Origin: Phycisphaerales bacterium UBA2421
Lineage (GTDB): Bacteria > Planctomycetota > Phycisphaerae > Tepidisphaerales > Tepidisphaeraceae
Assembly: GCA_002343075.1 (NCBI GenBank)
Contig: DDRH01000046.1
Span: forward strand, 1-27,491
Length of the DNA stretch: 27,491 bases
Reading direction: 5' to 3'
Shown: positions 16,797 to 24,821 of the stretch, piece by piece
Numbering within the stretch: the first letter of the stretch is position 1
Layout: each line of letters begins with the position of its first letter
Notes under the pieces: model-generated
Told to the model about the DNA's origin: nothing
The model's database searches: none
What the model saw: the letters and a program-made list of their open reading frames with translations, nothing else
Program-made: the position numbers and the translations under genes

Positions 16797-16890
16797 CCAA
16801 ACGAGGCAATGGACCGGCCCCGCGTTGAGCGTTGCGGTAGTGTGAAGCCGGGTAGTGCGGCGCCGGCCGTTGAACGTTGATCCGTTATCC
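16791..16890 (+). other. attC-like recombination site A (integron cassette type)
   Basis: The 5' element is GGCTAAC (16791-16797), containing the upstream gene's stop codon, and the 3' element is GTTATCC (16884-16890); they have RYYYAAC and GTT polarity. Inner arms CAATGGACCGGC (16807-16818) and GCCGGCCGTTG (16862-16872) pair with one T-G wobble and a single bulged A at 16813. In known attC sites an extrahelical base in the L'' arm orients recombination. Eleven bases lie between inner arm and GTT, the same as in site B. The first 26 bases match site B at 20 positions without gaps. Confidence 0.62.
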
Positions 16891-17520
16891 TGCCAAGTGA
16901 ACGCGAACATGGTGATCCTCAAGACCATCACTGCCGCCTCCGTTGCCAGCTTCAAGGCTGTGCGGTTGAGCGCGTTGAAGGACACCCCTTCGGCGTTCGG
17001 CTCCACCTTCGCAAAGGAGTCGCGATTGTCCGACGCGGATTGGCAGCGGCGTGTAGCGCAGTGGAACGGCGATCGATCGATCGGTCTGCTGGCCTGGGAC
17101 GGAGATCGCCCCTGCGGAATCGCCGCGGGCTTCCTGGATGAGGGGCAAACGACCAAGGCGCATCTGGTGTCGATGTGGGTCGCACCGTCGGATCGCGGGC
17201 GCGGCCTGGGCCGATTGCTTGTCGAAGGCATTATCGATTGGGCGTGCAACCGTCGCGCCGAGACGTTGTGCCTGATGGTTACGTCGAACAACGACGTTGC
17301 GACGCGCTTCTACGAGCGGTTAGGCTTCAGGAAGACTGGCCGGACAGAACCGTACCCGAATGATCCCACACTGGCGGAGTTCGAGATGGCCCGGGCCATC
17401 GGACAGACTGCCGACCCGACGGCGGGATAACCCGCCGATGCAGTGGACCGTGCCGGCGGGTGAGCTGCTTGTGGTTCAAGAGCCGGCACGGTGCCGGCCC
17501 GGCCGGTGATGGGCATTACG
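16885..17520 (+). mobile_element. Candidate integron gene cassette carrying the GNAT gene
   Basis: Bounded by the cleavage points predicted between G and TT in site A (after 16884) and site B (after 17520). In a true cassette the first bases must pair with the R'' element near its own stop codon. Here GTTATCC (16884-16890) is the exact reverse complement of GGATAAC (17425-17431). The cassette holds one promoterless-looking ORF in the usual orientation. No integrase gene is present in the window. Confidence 0.55.
16909..17430 (+). CDS. GNAT-family N-acetyltransferase (cassette gene)
   Basis: 173 aa from ATG 16909, 18 nt after site A. The GNAT acetyl-CoA motif A is clear (HLVSMWVAPSDRGRGLGRLL, with the RGRGLG pyrophosphate loop), followed by motif B region NDVATRFYERLGFRKTG. 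The N-terminal part (VASFKAVRLSALKDTPSAFG) is common in stand-alone acetyltransferases often annotated as acting on small amines or antibiotics. The substrate cannot be inferred. GNAT genes are among the most frequent cargo of integron cassettes. The stop TAA is inside GGATAAC, the start of site B. Confidence 0.86.
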   Translation: MVILKTITAASVASFKAVRLSALKDTPSAFGSTFAKESRLSDADWQRRVAQWNGDRSIGLLAWDGDRPCGIAAGFLDEGQTTKAHLVSMWVAPSDRGRGLGRLLVEGIIDWACNRRAETLCLMVTSNNDVATRFYERLGFRKTGRTEPYPNDPTLAEFEMARAIGQTADPTAG

Positions 17521-17526
17521 TTTCCG
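17425..17526 (+). other. attC-like recombination site B
   Basis: The 5' element is GGATAAC (17425-17431), overlapping the GNAT stop; the 3' boundary is GTTTCCG (17520-17526). Inner arms CAGTGGACCG (17441-17450) and CGGCCGGTG (17500-17508) pair with a bulged A at 17447, the same position as in site A, and again 11 nt separate the arm from GTT. The variable centre holds strong inverted repeats: CCGTGCCGGC (17448-17457) with GCCGGCACGG (17482-17491), and GCCGGCAC-G-GTGCCGGC (17482-17498). Confidence 0.58.
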
Positions 17527-17561
17527 ATCAGTTTCAACATACTCACACGAGGAGCAACCCC

Positions 17562-18029
17562 ATGGCCAATTCTATCCGCACCTGTCTTTGGTTTCGCGAC
17601 GGGCGGGGGCGTGAAGCGGCTGAGTTTTACTGTGCCTTGATTCCAGGAAGCCGGGTTGAGAAGTCATTTCACGGCGACGCGGGGCATGGCGCGTTCTCGG
17701 TCATCGATTTCTCGCTCGGCGGGGTGCCCTACCAGATTCTCGACGCCGGGCCGACATTCACCATGACCGAAGCGGTGTCGATTTCAGTAGCGACCGACGA
17801 CCAGGCCGAGGCCGATCGCCTCAATGCCGCCCTGACCGCCGACGGAGGTACGCAGAGCCACTGTGGGTGGCTGAAAGACCGCTACGGTGTGTCGTGGCAG
17901 ATTTTTCCGAAACGGCTGACGGAGTTGACGATGAGCGCCGACAGGGAAGTGGCTGCCAGGGCGATGGCGGCGATGATGAAGCAAATGAGAATCGACATTG
18001 CCGCGATCGAAGCCGCGGTTGGCGGTTGA
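17562..18029 (+). CDS. PhnB-like VOC superfamily protein
   Basis: 155 aa from ATG 17562, with GAGGAG at 17549-17554. It belongs to the PhnB / 3-demethylubiquinone-9 3-methyltransferase-like (PF06983) group: TCLWFRDGRGREAAEFY, FSVIDFSLGGVPYQILDAGP, then WLKDRYGVSWQIFPKRL. The C-terminal tail (AARAMAAMMKQMRIDIAAIE) is the usual helix of the family. The VOC fold supports metal-dependent enzymes or binding proteins, including resistance proteins; the function here is unknown. It follows site B in the same orientation and is another common cassette cargo, but no attC-like site is recognisable after its stop. Confidence 0.85.
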   Translation: MANSIRTCLWFRDGRGREAAEFYCALIPGSRVEKSFHGDAGHGAFSVIDFSLGGVPYQILDAGPTFTMTEAVSISVATDDQAEADRLNAALTADGGTQSHCGWLKDRYGVSWQIFPKRLTELTMSADREVAARAMAAMMKQMRIDIAAIEAAVGG

Positions 18030-18228
18030 ATTTGCAGAGGGACGCCGCAAATCAAAGCCGGCGGCGAAGGCGCGTTCGAGGGGAGACCATTGAGTCGAAT
18101 CCACATGGAACGTGAACAAGTCTGGGCGGTTGCGCGTTTGTTTGACGGGTTGCCGCGCGGTTCCGCGTTGAGACCCCCCGACCGCGGCGGATAGATCTGT
18201 GCGCGGTGTTTTGTTTCAAACGTGAGAA
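18030..18228. other. Intergenic region between PhnB-like gene and lepA
   Basis: About 200 bp between convergent genes with no ORF that I can support. A short inverted pair ATTTGC...GCAAAT lies just after the PhnB-like stop. A stretch GCAGAGGGACG resembles the inner arm of the attC-like sites, but the flanking elements are missing, so it is at most a decayed site. Confidence 0.3.
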
Positions 18229-20031
18229 CTACTCCCCGCTTTCAAGAATCGCCATGAACGCTTCCTGCGGGATATCGACGCTGCCGACGCGCTTCATGCG
18301 CTTTTTGCCCTCTTTCTGCTTTTCGAGGAGCTTGCGCTTGCGCGTCACGTCGCCGCCGTAGCATTTTGCGGTGACGTTCTTGCCGACGCTCTTGATGGTT
18401 TCCCGGGCGATGATCTTCCCGCCGATGGCGGCTTGCAGGGGAATCTCAAACAGGTGGCGGTCGATTTCTTCCTTCAGCCGCACAAGCAGTTTCCGCGCGC
18501 GCGCCTCGGCGGTGCTGCGATGAACGATGACGCTCAGCGCATCAACCCGGTCGCCATTCACCAGGATATCGACCTTCACCAGTTCGCCGTGACGAAAACC
18601 GATGAAATCGAAATCCATCGTGCCATAGCCCTTGGTGGCGCTCTTCAGGCGATCGTAAAAGTCGTAGATGACTTCGGCGAGCGGCATTTCGTAGGTGAGC
18701 ATGACGCGCGTCGAGCCGATGTATTCAGTCTTCTGATACACCCCCCGGCGGTCTTCGCAGAGCTTCATCATGTTGCCCACCGTGTCGCCGGGCAGGATGA
18801 GGTTCATCTTGATGAACGGCTCGCGAATCTCTTCGACGTTGGTGGGGTTGGGCAACTGGCTTGGCGAGTCAATTCGCAGCACCTTGCCGTCAGTCTGCTT
18901 GATTTCATAAGTCACCGTCGGTGCGGTCTGGATCATGTCGATGTTAAACTCGCGTTCCAGCCGCTCCTGGATAATCTCCATGTGAAGTAAACCGAGGAAC
19001 CCGCAGCGGAAGCCGAATCCGAGCGCGTCATTGCTCTCTGGTTCAAAGCTGAAGCTGCTGTCGTTGAGGCTGAGCCGGTCCATCGCATCGCGCAGCTCGT
19101 CATATTGCGTCTTGCCGCTGGGGTAGAAATCGCAGTAGACCATCTGCTGGCTGGGCTTATATCCGGGCAGGGCCTCGGCGGCTTTGTTGTCGTCATCGGT
19201 CACGGTGTCGCCGATCCGGACGTCGTGCAGGTCTTTAATCGCAGCGACGATGTAACCGACCTCGCCGGTGCCGATGCGCTGTACCTGCGTCGGCCGGGGT
19301 GTGAGCTTGCCGAGATCGGTCACCTGGTACTGTTTATCCGTGCCCATGAAGCGGATCTTCTGCCCCTTGCGAATCTCGCCATCCATCACACGCACATAGG
19401 TAATCACGCCGCGGTAATCGTCGTAGATGCTATCGAAAATCAGGGCGCGCGTCGGTGCTTCTGGGTTGCCACGGGGCGCGGGAAGCTGGTCGCAGAGCTT
19501 GGCGATGAGTTCATCGATCCCTTTTCCCGTCTTTGCCGACACCTCAATCGCATCTTCCGCGGCGAATCCCAGCACCTGCTCGATTTCCTCGGCCACCACG
19601 ATCGGCTGGGCGGAAGGAAGATCGATCTTGTTAATGACCGGAATAATCTCCAGCCCCACCTCGATCGCGGCGTAGGCGTTGGCGACCGTCTGCGCCTGCA
19701 CGCCCTGGGTCGCATCCACCACCAGAATCGCCCCTTCGCACGCCTGCAGCGCTTTCTGCACTTCGTAATGAAAATCGACATGGCCGGGCGTGTCGATGAA
19801 ATTCAGCATGAACTTCTCGATCCGCCCGTCGGGCATCTTGTGATCGTGAAACACGGTGACGGCGCTGGCCTTGATCGTAATGCCGCGCTCGCGCTCGAGG
19901 TCCATGTCGTCAAGCATCTGGCTCTGAAACTCGCGCTCGGTGATTGCACCGGCGCGCATCAGCAGGCGGTCGGAGAGGGTGCTCTTGCCGTGGTCAATAT
20001 GGGCGATGATCGAGAAGTTGCGAATCTGCAT
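18229..20031 (-). CDS. lepA: Elongation factor 4 (LepA)
   Basis: 600 aa, the normal length. It starts [18 protein letters not shown], with the P-loop immediately at the N-terminus as in LepA. Switch [10 protein letters not shown] and G4 NKIDLPSA follow, then [22 protein letters not shown] (domain III), and the LepA-specific C-terminal domain near [19 protein letters not shown]. LepA is a ribosomal GTPase that acts on stalled or assembling ribosomes. The gene stands alone on the minus strand, convergent with the cassette region. Confidence 0.97.
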   Translation of the reverse strand: MQIRNFSIIAHIDHGKSTLSDRLLMRAGAITEREFQSQMLDDMDLERERGITIKASAVTVFHDHKMPDGRIEKFMLNFIDTPGHVDFHYEVQKALQACEGAILVVDATQGVQAQTVANAYAAIEVGLEIIPVINKIDLPSAQPIVVAEEIEQVLGFAAEDAIEVSAKTGKGIDELIAKLCDQLPAPRGNPEAPTRALIFDSIYDDYRGVITYVRVMDGEIRKGQKIRFMGTDKQYQVTDLGKLTPRPTQVQRIGTGEVGYIVAAIKDLHDVRIGDTVTDDDNKAAEALPGYKPSQQMVYCDFYPSGKTQYDELRDAMDRLSLNDSSFSFEPESNDALGFGFRCGFLGLLHMEIIQERLEREFNIDMIQTAPTVTYEIKQTDGKVLRIDSPSQLPNPTNVEEIREPFIKMNLILPGDTVGNMMKLCEDRRGVYQKTEYIGSTRVMLTYEMPLAEVIYDFYDRLKSATKGYGTMDFDFIGFRHGELVKVDILVNGDRVDALSVIVHRSTAEARARKLLVRLKEEIDRHLFEIPLQAAIGGKIIARETIKSVGKNVTAKCYGGDVTRKRKLLEKQKEGKKRMKRVGSVDIPQEAFMAILESGE

Positions 20032-20172
20032 GGGTTTACGAGTGAATTCCGTTTATCGAGTCAGGCATTTTAGCAGGAAACCGGCGCGGCGTATATGCGC
20101 GCATTCGTGTCACGGGTTTCTAACACGATTTCTCAAATTGAAGAATGGATTGGAAACCCATGCTACCGTGTT

Positions 20173-21468
20173 TCATCGCATAATCGTCGCCGACCGGTCT
20201 GGACCGACGCTCACGATCTTGATCGGCGCGCCCACAAGGGTTTCCAACCGTTTGACGTACTGCTGCGCTTCGCGCGGAAGTTCTTCAAACCGGCGGCAGG
20301 TGGTGATGTTGCCGCGCCAGCCGGGCAGCGTCTCGTAGATCGGCTGGGCATCCTCCAGCACATCCATATCCGCCCGGAACAGGTCGACGCGCTGGCCGTT
20401 GACGCGATAGCCGGTGCAGATTTGCAGATGATCCAGCCCGCTGAGCACATCGAGCAGCGTGATTGCGATCGCGGTAATGCCCTGCAGCGCGACGGAATAC
20501 TTGACGGCAACAGCATCAAACCACCCACACCGACGGGGACGGCGGGTGGTGGTGCCATACTCGTTTCCGCGCTCGCGGATGTAGTTGCCCGTGTCGTTGT
20601 CCTGCTCGGTGGGAAACGGCCCCCCGCCCACGCGCGTGCTGTATGCTTTCATGATGCCGATATAGTTTCGCACGATCGCCGGAGGCACCCCGCAACCGCT
20701 GAAGATGCCCAGCGCGCTGCAACTGCTGCTGGTGACATACGGATAAGTCCCGTGATCGACGTCGAGAAGCGCCGCGTGGGCACCCTCGAAGAGAATCCTC
20801 TTTCGTTCGCGCGCCGCGTCGATGAGAATCTGGCCAACATCGTCCACAAACGGCGCGATGCGCCGGCCATAGTCCCGATACAACCCGTAGGTGGCCTTCC
20901 AGTCGATCGGCGGGGAGTCATACATCGCCGCAAGCTGCTTGTTGCGATCAACGACGATGCGCTCGACGCGGCTTTTGAGCTTGTCTTCGTGCAGCAGATC
21001 GGCCACGCGAATCGCTGTCGTCCGCTGCATCTTGTCGGCGTAGGTCGGACCGATGCCCCGTTTGGTGGTGCCAATACCGCCGGCACCAGCCTTGTTTTCA
21101 CGGGCGGCGTCTTCCTGCATGTGGTGCGGCATAACCAGATGAGCCTTGTAGCTCACCTTTAAGTTGGCCGGGCTGATCGGCACACCGAGCTTCAGGAACT
21201 CGTCAATCTCGTGAAAAAGCACGGCCGGATCGAGAACTACGCCGTTTCCGATGCAATTGACAACATTTGGACGAAAAATGCCGACGGGAAGCAGGTGCGT
21301 GGCATACTTCACACCATTAATGCGCACCGAGTGCCCGGCGTTGGCCCCGCCGCAATACCGGGCGACGACTTCTGCGTTTTCCGCGAGATAATCGACGATC
21401 TTGCCCTTGCCTTCGTCCCCCCACTGCAACCCGACAACGGCGGCATTTCCTTCGAGTAAGTAGTTCAC
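20173..21468 (-). CDS. purA: Adenylosuccinate synthetase
   Basis: 431 aa from GTG 21468 (E. coli PurA has 432). GTP plus IMP plus aspartate gives adenylosuccinate in AMP synthesis. Motifs: VVGLQWGDEGKGK (GTP loop), CGGANAGHS, TKRGIGPTYADKM, FEGAHAALLDVDHGTYPYV, STRVGGGPFPTE and TTTRRPRRCGWFD. A GTG at 21477 is also in frame, but GAAGG (21481..21477) lies 8 nt before 21468 and overlaps 21477, so the shorter start is preferred. Monocistronic, about 140 bp upstream of the lepA start, same strand. Confidence 0.96.
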   Translation of the reverse strand: MNYLLEGNAAVVGLQWGDEGKGKIVDYLAENAEVVARYCGGANAGHSVRINGVKYATHLLPVGIFRPNVVNCIGNGVVLDPAVLFHEIDEFLKLGVPISPANLKVSYKAHLVMPHHMQEDAARENKAGAGGIGTTKRGIGPTYADKMQRTTAIRVADLLHEDKLKSRVERIVVDRNKQLAAMYDSPPIDWKATYGLYRDYGRRIAPFVDDVGQILIDAARERKRILFEGAHAALLDVDHGTYPYVTSSSCSALGIFSGCGVPPAIVRNYIGIMKAYSTRVGGGPFPTEQDNDTGNYIRERGNEYGTTTRRPRRCGWFDAVAVKYSVALQGITAIAITLLDVLSGLDHLQICTGYRVNGQRVDLFRADMDVLEDAQPIYETLPGWRGNITTCRRFEELPREAQQYVKRLETLVGAPIKIVSVGPDRSATIMR

Positions 21469-21476
21469 AGCGGGCA

Positions 21477-21481
21477 CCTTC
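21477..21481 (-). promoter_or_regulatory. Shine-Dalgarno GAAGG choosing the purA start
   Basis: GAAGG on the minus strand lies 8 nt before GTG 21468 and overlaps the alternative GTG at 21477, ruling the latter out as an SD-led start. Confidence 0.45.
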
Positions 21482-21658
21482 GGTTAGTTCGGTTGCGGCG
21501 GCGTTCACGGGCACGGAAACCGGCGTTGCAAGTACAATTCCTGCCGCGGAATGTAGATGCGTTGCGTCGGCAGTCAAGCAAATGGGCGGGGTTGACCGAT
21601 AAAAGCTGGGTCATAGCTCAAAAACAGCAACCGTTCCCGAGCGGCGGAGCAATCTATC

Positions 21659-21973
21659 GTGCGACGAGACGCCATTCTCAATCTCCCTCTCACAACCGTC
21701 ATCCGTGCCGAGATAGCACTGCCGATGCAACTGCTCGGTGTTTACACCATTAGCCAGTTTCTAACGACTTGGCGCGATCCTGCGGGGCAGGATGAACTCA
21801 CGGCATTCTTTGATTCACCCCAACAGGCCCGCCACGCAGTGGCGGTGTGTGCCAACTGGCTGGGGGGACGGTTTGCGCCAGTGATGCAGGCCGGATTTGC
21901 CTCCCAGCCGTGGTGGCGAATGGATGAGGCTGCCCAGAACAACGCCCGCCAACCTACCTCCATCGCCGCATGA
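21659..21973 (+). CDS. Small hypothetical protein
   Basis: 104 aa from GTG 21659, with GGAG about 10 nt upstream. The composition is protein-like: a hydrophobic/aromatic first half (VIRAEIALPMQLLGVYTISQFL), then LTAFFDSPQQARHAVAVCANWLGGRF and a Trp pair. No known family is recognised. A competing 91-aa frame on the opposite strand (22017..21742) is rich in Ala, Arg, Trp and His and looks like antisense noise. It lies alone between divergent purA and the 3' end of the HIT gene; it may be a local small protein or non-coding. Confidence 0.42.
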   Translation: MRRDAILNLPLTTVIRAEIALPMQLLGVYTISQFLTTWRDPAGQDELTAFFDSPQQARHAVAVCANWLGGRFAPVMQAGFASQPWWRMDEAAQNNARQPTSIAA

Positions 21974-22013
21974 AAAAGAGCGATGCCATGCGCGAGACTG
22001 CAACGGCGGTGTT

Positions 22014-22466
22014 TCAACGCCCCAGCAGGCGATCTATCTCCCGCCGCAGTGCCGTTCTCATGTCGTTCATCTCCTCAACACCCGGTTTGTAACTCGGGTC
22101 ATCCTTGGCGGTGGCGTATCGTTCCCACACCGGCGATAACCGATCCGGCTCATCCAGCCTCCGTGGGAAAAAGTGCCAGTGCATGTGGGGAACAAGGTTG
22201 CCCAGCATCTCATAATTGAGCTTCGCCGGCCTAAACACATTGCACACCGCTTCAGCAACGGTCGCCATCTCCTGCAGAAACTTAGATCGAGTAGCCGTCT
22301 CAAGGTGATGAAGCTCCGGCTTGCAGTGCTTGCTGATGAAAAGCGTATAGCCGCGCCAACACTGAAAATCGCCAAGTACGACGTAGCCCGTTTCCAGTTC
22401 CGTTACAAAGTACGGATTCGTGCCCGCTTGTATGTCGGCGATGCGCTGGCAGAGGAAACAAGTCAT
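22014..22466 (-). CDS. HIT-family nucleotide-binding protein
   Basis: 150 aa from ATG 22466; the in-frame GTG at 22475 would begin inside a hairpin. It starts with CFLC, a zinc-binding-like pair frequent in bacterial HIT proteins, then TELETGYVVLGDFQCWRGYTL, and has the histidine triad HMHWHFFPR at residues ~98-106. HIT proteins hydrolyse or transfer nucleotides such as dinucleoside polyphosphates or AMP adducts. It lies 68 nt downstream of serS on the same strand. The longer C-terminal tail after the triad (about 45 aa) is unassigned. Confidence 0.85.
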   Translation of the reverse strand: MTCFLCQRIADIQAGTNPYFVTELETGYVVLGDFQCWRGYTLFISKHCKPELHHLETATRSKFLQEMATVAEAVCNVFRPAKLNYEMLGNLVPHMHWHFFPRRLDEPDRLSPVWERYATAKDDPSYKPGVEEMNDMRTALRREIDRLLGR

Positions 22467-22473
22467 AGGTAGC

Positions 22474-22490
22474 ACGGGTTTTCAACCCGT
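22474..22490 (-). repeat. 7-bp hairpin between serS and the HIT gene
   Basis: ACGGGTT-TTC-AACCCGT is a perfect inverted repeat with a 3-nt loop, ending 7 nt before the HIT start. It lacks a following T-run, so it is not a classical terminator. It may be an extragenic palindrome or a 5'UTR structure controlling the downstream gene. Confidence 0.45.
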
Positions 22491-22534
22491 CTCGTCGCTT
22501 TCCTGAAAAAGAGGGCATAAAATCTGATGATAAG

Positions 22535-23848
22535 TCAAATCAGCTCTTTCTCGCCCATATACCCCCGCAGAACCGCGGGCACGGTCACATTGCCGTCGGC
22601 GGTTTGGCAATTCTCCAGAATTGCAATCAAAATCCGCGGGCACGCAATGGCTGTGTTGTTGAGTGTATAGCAGAACGTCGGCTGTTTCTCGCCGGCCTTG
22701 CGATATCGCAGGTTGAGCCGCCGGGCCTGAAAATCCCGCAGCGCGCTGCCGCTATGCGTTTCACCATAGGCACCCTTGCCTTCATTGCGGCTGGGCATCC
22801 ATGTTTCAATGTCGTACATGCGCCACTTGCCCTGGCCCATGTCTCCCGTGCAGTTTTGCACGACGCGGTATGGCAGGCCCAGTTGCTGCAGGATGTGCTC
22901 GCTGTTGGCCATGATCTCTTCATGAAGGGCGATGTGTTCGGCGTCGTCGGCCTTGTGAACGATAACCTGCTCGACTTTATCAAACTGGTGCACCCGGTAC
23001 AGTCCGGCGGTGTCCTTCCCGGCGGCGCCTGCCTCGCGGCGGAAGCAGGTGCTCAGCGCCGCCATGCGCCTGGGCAACGCCGACTCATCCAGAATCTCAC
23101 CCTGATAAAAACTGGCCAGCGGCACTTCGCTCGTGCCGACCAGCACCGTGTTGTCCTGCGTCACATAAGCCTGATCGCGACCGGCGGGGAAATAGCCCGT
23201 GCCGATCATGCATTGCTCTGTCACCACGACGGGCACCACAAAAGGCTCATACCCCCGCTGGGCAAGCGTATCCTGCGCAAACCGCAGCACCGCCGTATAC
23301 AGCAGCGCGCCATCGCCGCGCACCACATAGCTGCGCGAACCGGCGAGCTTCACCCCGCGATCAAAATCGAGGATGTTCTTCTTTACGCCAAGCTCAATAT
23401 GCGACAGCCGTTCGGCCCCCAACGGCGCCGGCGTGATCGCACCATTGTCCCACGTCCGCACCACCTTGTTTTCCGAGTCGTCTTTGCCCACGGGCCAGCT
23501 TGCGTCGGGAATGGCCGGCAATTGAAGCATCAACTCGTTGGACTGCGCCTCGGCCGCGGTCTGCGCTGCGACCATCGCTTCATATTTGCTCTTTAACTGA
23601 GCCGCCTGCCTGAGCAGGCCTTCCAGCTCCTCGCTGGTTCCGCCCTTCAGTTGCCCCTTGAGCTTGCCAACCTGCGCCCCAATCTTGCCCTGCTCGGCCC
23701 GCACGGCATCGGCATCCGTTTGCGCCCTGCGGCGGCTCTCATCCGAAGCAAGCCACGCATCAACCAGTTCCGGGCTACCCACGCGCTTGATCCGCGTGGC
23801 TTGTTTAATGGCATCGGGATTATCACGAATCAGCTTCGGGTCGAGCAT
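22535..23848 (-). CDS. serS: Seryl-tRNA synthetase
   Basis: 437 aa from ATG 23848 (MLDPKLIRDNPDAIK, the usual SerS N-terminus); the longer frame upstream is not family-like. The N-terminal coiled-coil tRNA arm spans residues ~30-110. The class II core has GTSEVPLASFY, motif 2 in CFRREAGAAGKDTAGLYRVHQFDKVEQ, and motif 3 in the region ATACPRILIAILENCQ-like with conserved Arg, ending in VPAVLRGYMG. It charges tRNA-Ser with serine. Motif 3 reads NNTAIACPR rather than the common NGxxxAxGR, a variant that keeps the Arg. It may be co-transcribed with the HIT gene. Confidence 0.96.
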   Translation of the reverse strand: MLDPKLIRDNPDAIKQATRIKRVGSPELVDAWLASDESRRRAQTDADAVRAEQGKIGAQVGKLKGQLKGGTSEELEGLLRQAAQLKSKYEAMVAAQTAAEAQSNELMLQLPAIPDASWPVGKDDSENKVVRTWDNGAITPAPLGAERLSHIELGVKKNILDFDRGVKLAGSRSYVVRGDGALLYTAVLRFAQDTLAQRGYEPFVVPVVVTEQCMIGTGYFPAGRDQAYVTQDNTVLVGTSEVPLASFYQGEILDESALPRRMAALSTCFRREAGAAGKDTAGLYRVHQFDKVEQVIVHKADDAEHIALHEEIMANSEHILQQLGLPYRVVQNCTGDMGQGKWRMYDIETWMPSRNEGKGAYGETHSGSALRDFQARRLNLRYRKAGEKQPTFCYTLNNTAIACPRILIAILENCQTADGNVTVPAVLRGYMGEKELI

Positions 23849-24026
23849 GGGCAGTATTCTTCCTTCTTTTCCAGACGGCTGTTTTACTCGATCCGCAGCA
23901 ATCGACCAACGCCCCACCGCGAGATGGTCGGCTGGCACTCCAGCGGAGCATCTGAGCTACCCACAATATTTTGCCGGAACCAACGCTGTGCAACGACGGA
24001 TACAGATGATATCCGGCGACAGAAGA

Positions 24027-24060
24027 ACCCGCCGCCTCCACTTTCGCAAAGACGGCGGGT
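24027..24060 (-). terminator. Probable intrinsic terminator after the tail-anchored protein gene
   Basis: ACCCGCCG (24027-24034) and CGGCGGGT (24053-24060) pair perfectly, 8 GC-rich bp. On the minus strand the stem is followed by TTCTTCT, a broken T-tract. It lies 36 nt after the stop of the gene ending at 24096 and before the serS start, where a terminator is expected. Confidence 0.5.
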
Positions 24061-24095
24061 GAACGGCTGCCATCGTTTAACGCTGTTCCGTCCGT

Positions 24096-24686
24096 TCAAC
24101 GCAAGCCGACGGCGACCCAGACCGAGATGGCCAGCAGCAACCCCAACCCCGCGCCGGTTATGGTGCGCGCGATCGCATCGCGCGATTCTTCCGCCGAAGC
24201 GAGACTGAACGCGCCTGCGGGCGCGATGTCCTCCGACATCGCAGCCGCGCGGTCGCGGACATAGTTGCGAGCCCACTGGGCCTTGGCCTCTGCCGCCGCT
24301 TGTTGGCGTTTCAGGCGGTCGGCTTCGATCCGCGCGATCGCTGCCAGCATCTCGGCGGCAATCACCGGGTCGCTCGGCGGACGCAGGTGTTGAAACGGAT
24401 GACCGTAGCGATCGATCAGCAACCGCGCCTGCTCGATTTCAGCAATTGTGGCCGGCCGCCGAGGGGTAGTGGGGTTGGGCGCGGCAGGCGTCCGCGGGCT
24501 GACCGGCCGCGACAGAACCGACGCCACCGGTGACGGCGAAGCCGGTGGGTCGACGATGACCCACTCCGTCGCAAACGGCGGGTTCATCGGCGGGCAGCCC
24601 TCTTCGGGCGTGGGCCACGGGCCTTGGTTGGTATACTCGCCGCTATTGTTCGCCGCGGCGGAGGACGAGTGATTCGAGTTTGACAC
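24096..24686 (-). CDS. Proline-rich, tail-anchored hypothetical membrane protein
   Basis: 196 aa from GTG 24686, set by GGAG at 24696..24693 (6 nt spacing); a start at 24803 would add 39 basic residues without an SD. The first ~90 residues are low-complexity, Ser, Asn and Pro-rich (PPASPSP, TPAAPNPTTPRRP), probably disordered. A helical, charged middle follows (IAEMLAAIARIEADRLKRQQAAAEAKAQ is the central part by position), and one TM helix ends the protein (GLGLLLAISVWVAVGL). No family is recognised. It lies 135 nt downstream of the LRR-Roc-COR gene on the same strand, so the two may be linked functionally. Confidence 0.62.
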   Translation of the reverse strand: MSNSNHSSSAAANNSGEYTNQGPWPTPEEGCPPMNPPFATEWVIVDPPASPSPVASVLSRPVSPRTPAAPNPTTPRRPATIAEIEQARLLIDRYGHPFQHLRPPSDPVIAAEMLAAIARIEADRLKRQQAAAEAKAQWARNYVRDRAAAMSEDIAPAGAFSLASAEESRDAIARTITGAGLGLLLAISVWVAVGLR

Positions 24687-24740
24687 GGTTGACTCCGTTT
24701 CAAACCCGGCGTTTGTTAGTGGGTGCCGGCCTGCCCGCCG

Positions 24741-24758
24741 GGACGATCGCGTCCCGAC
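24741..24758. promoter_or_regulatory. 7-bp inverted repeat in the Roco/tail-anchored intergenic region
   Basis: CGGGACG-ATCG-CGTCCCG is a perfect palindromic hairpin between the Roco stop and the next gene's GTG. No T-run follows on the minus strand. It could be an operator of the downstream gene or an RNA stem limiting read-through. Confidence 0.35.
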
Positions 24759-24821
24759 GTAGGCATGCGTTTTGTTCGACAAATGGCGGTTCTTCAGTGA
24801 CAAACGTCGACAAGACGATTG

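Noticed and set aside
18027..18130. attC-like site after the PhnB-like gene
   Set aside because: GCAGAGGGACG resembles one inner arm, but there is no AAC element at the stop and no element complementary to GTTTCCG.
19105..20073. 322-aa plus-strand ORF antisense to lepA
   Set aside because: The opposite strand encodes a full-length LepA with all motifs; the ORF is a product of biased codon use.
21742..22017. 91-aa minus-strand ORF
   Set aside because: It overlaps the more plausible plus-strand ORF at 21659-21973 and has noise-like composition.
22604..23596. 330-aa plus-strand ORF antisense to serS
   Set aside because: The serS frame on the other strand has all class II motifs; the antisense frame is His- and Arg-rich without family features.
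23900..23975. tRNA-like sequence on the minus strand (GGGTAGCTCAGATG)
   Set aside because: Only the D-arm-like segment matches; no anticodon stem, T-loop or acceptor pairing can be drawn.
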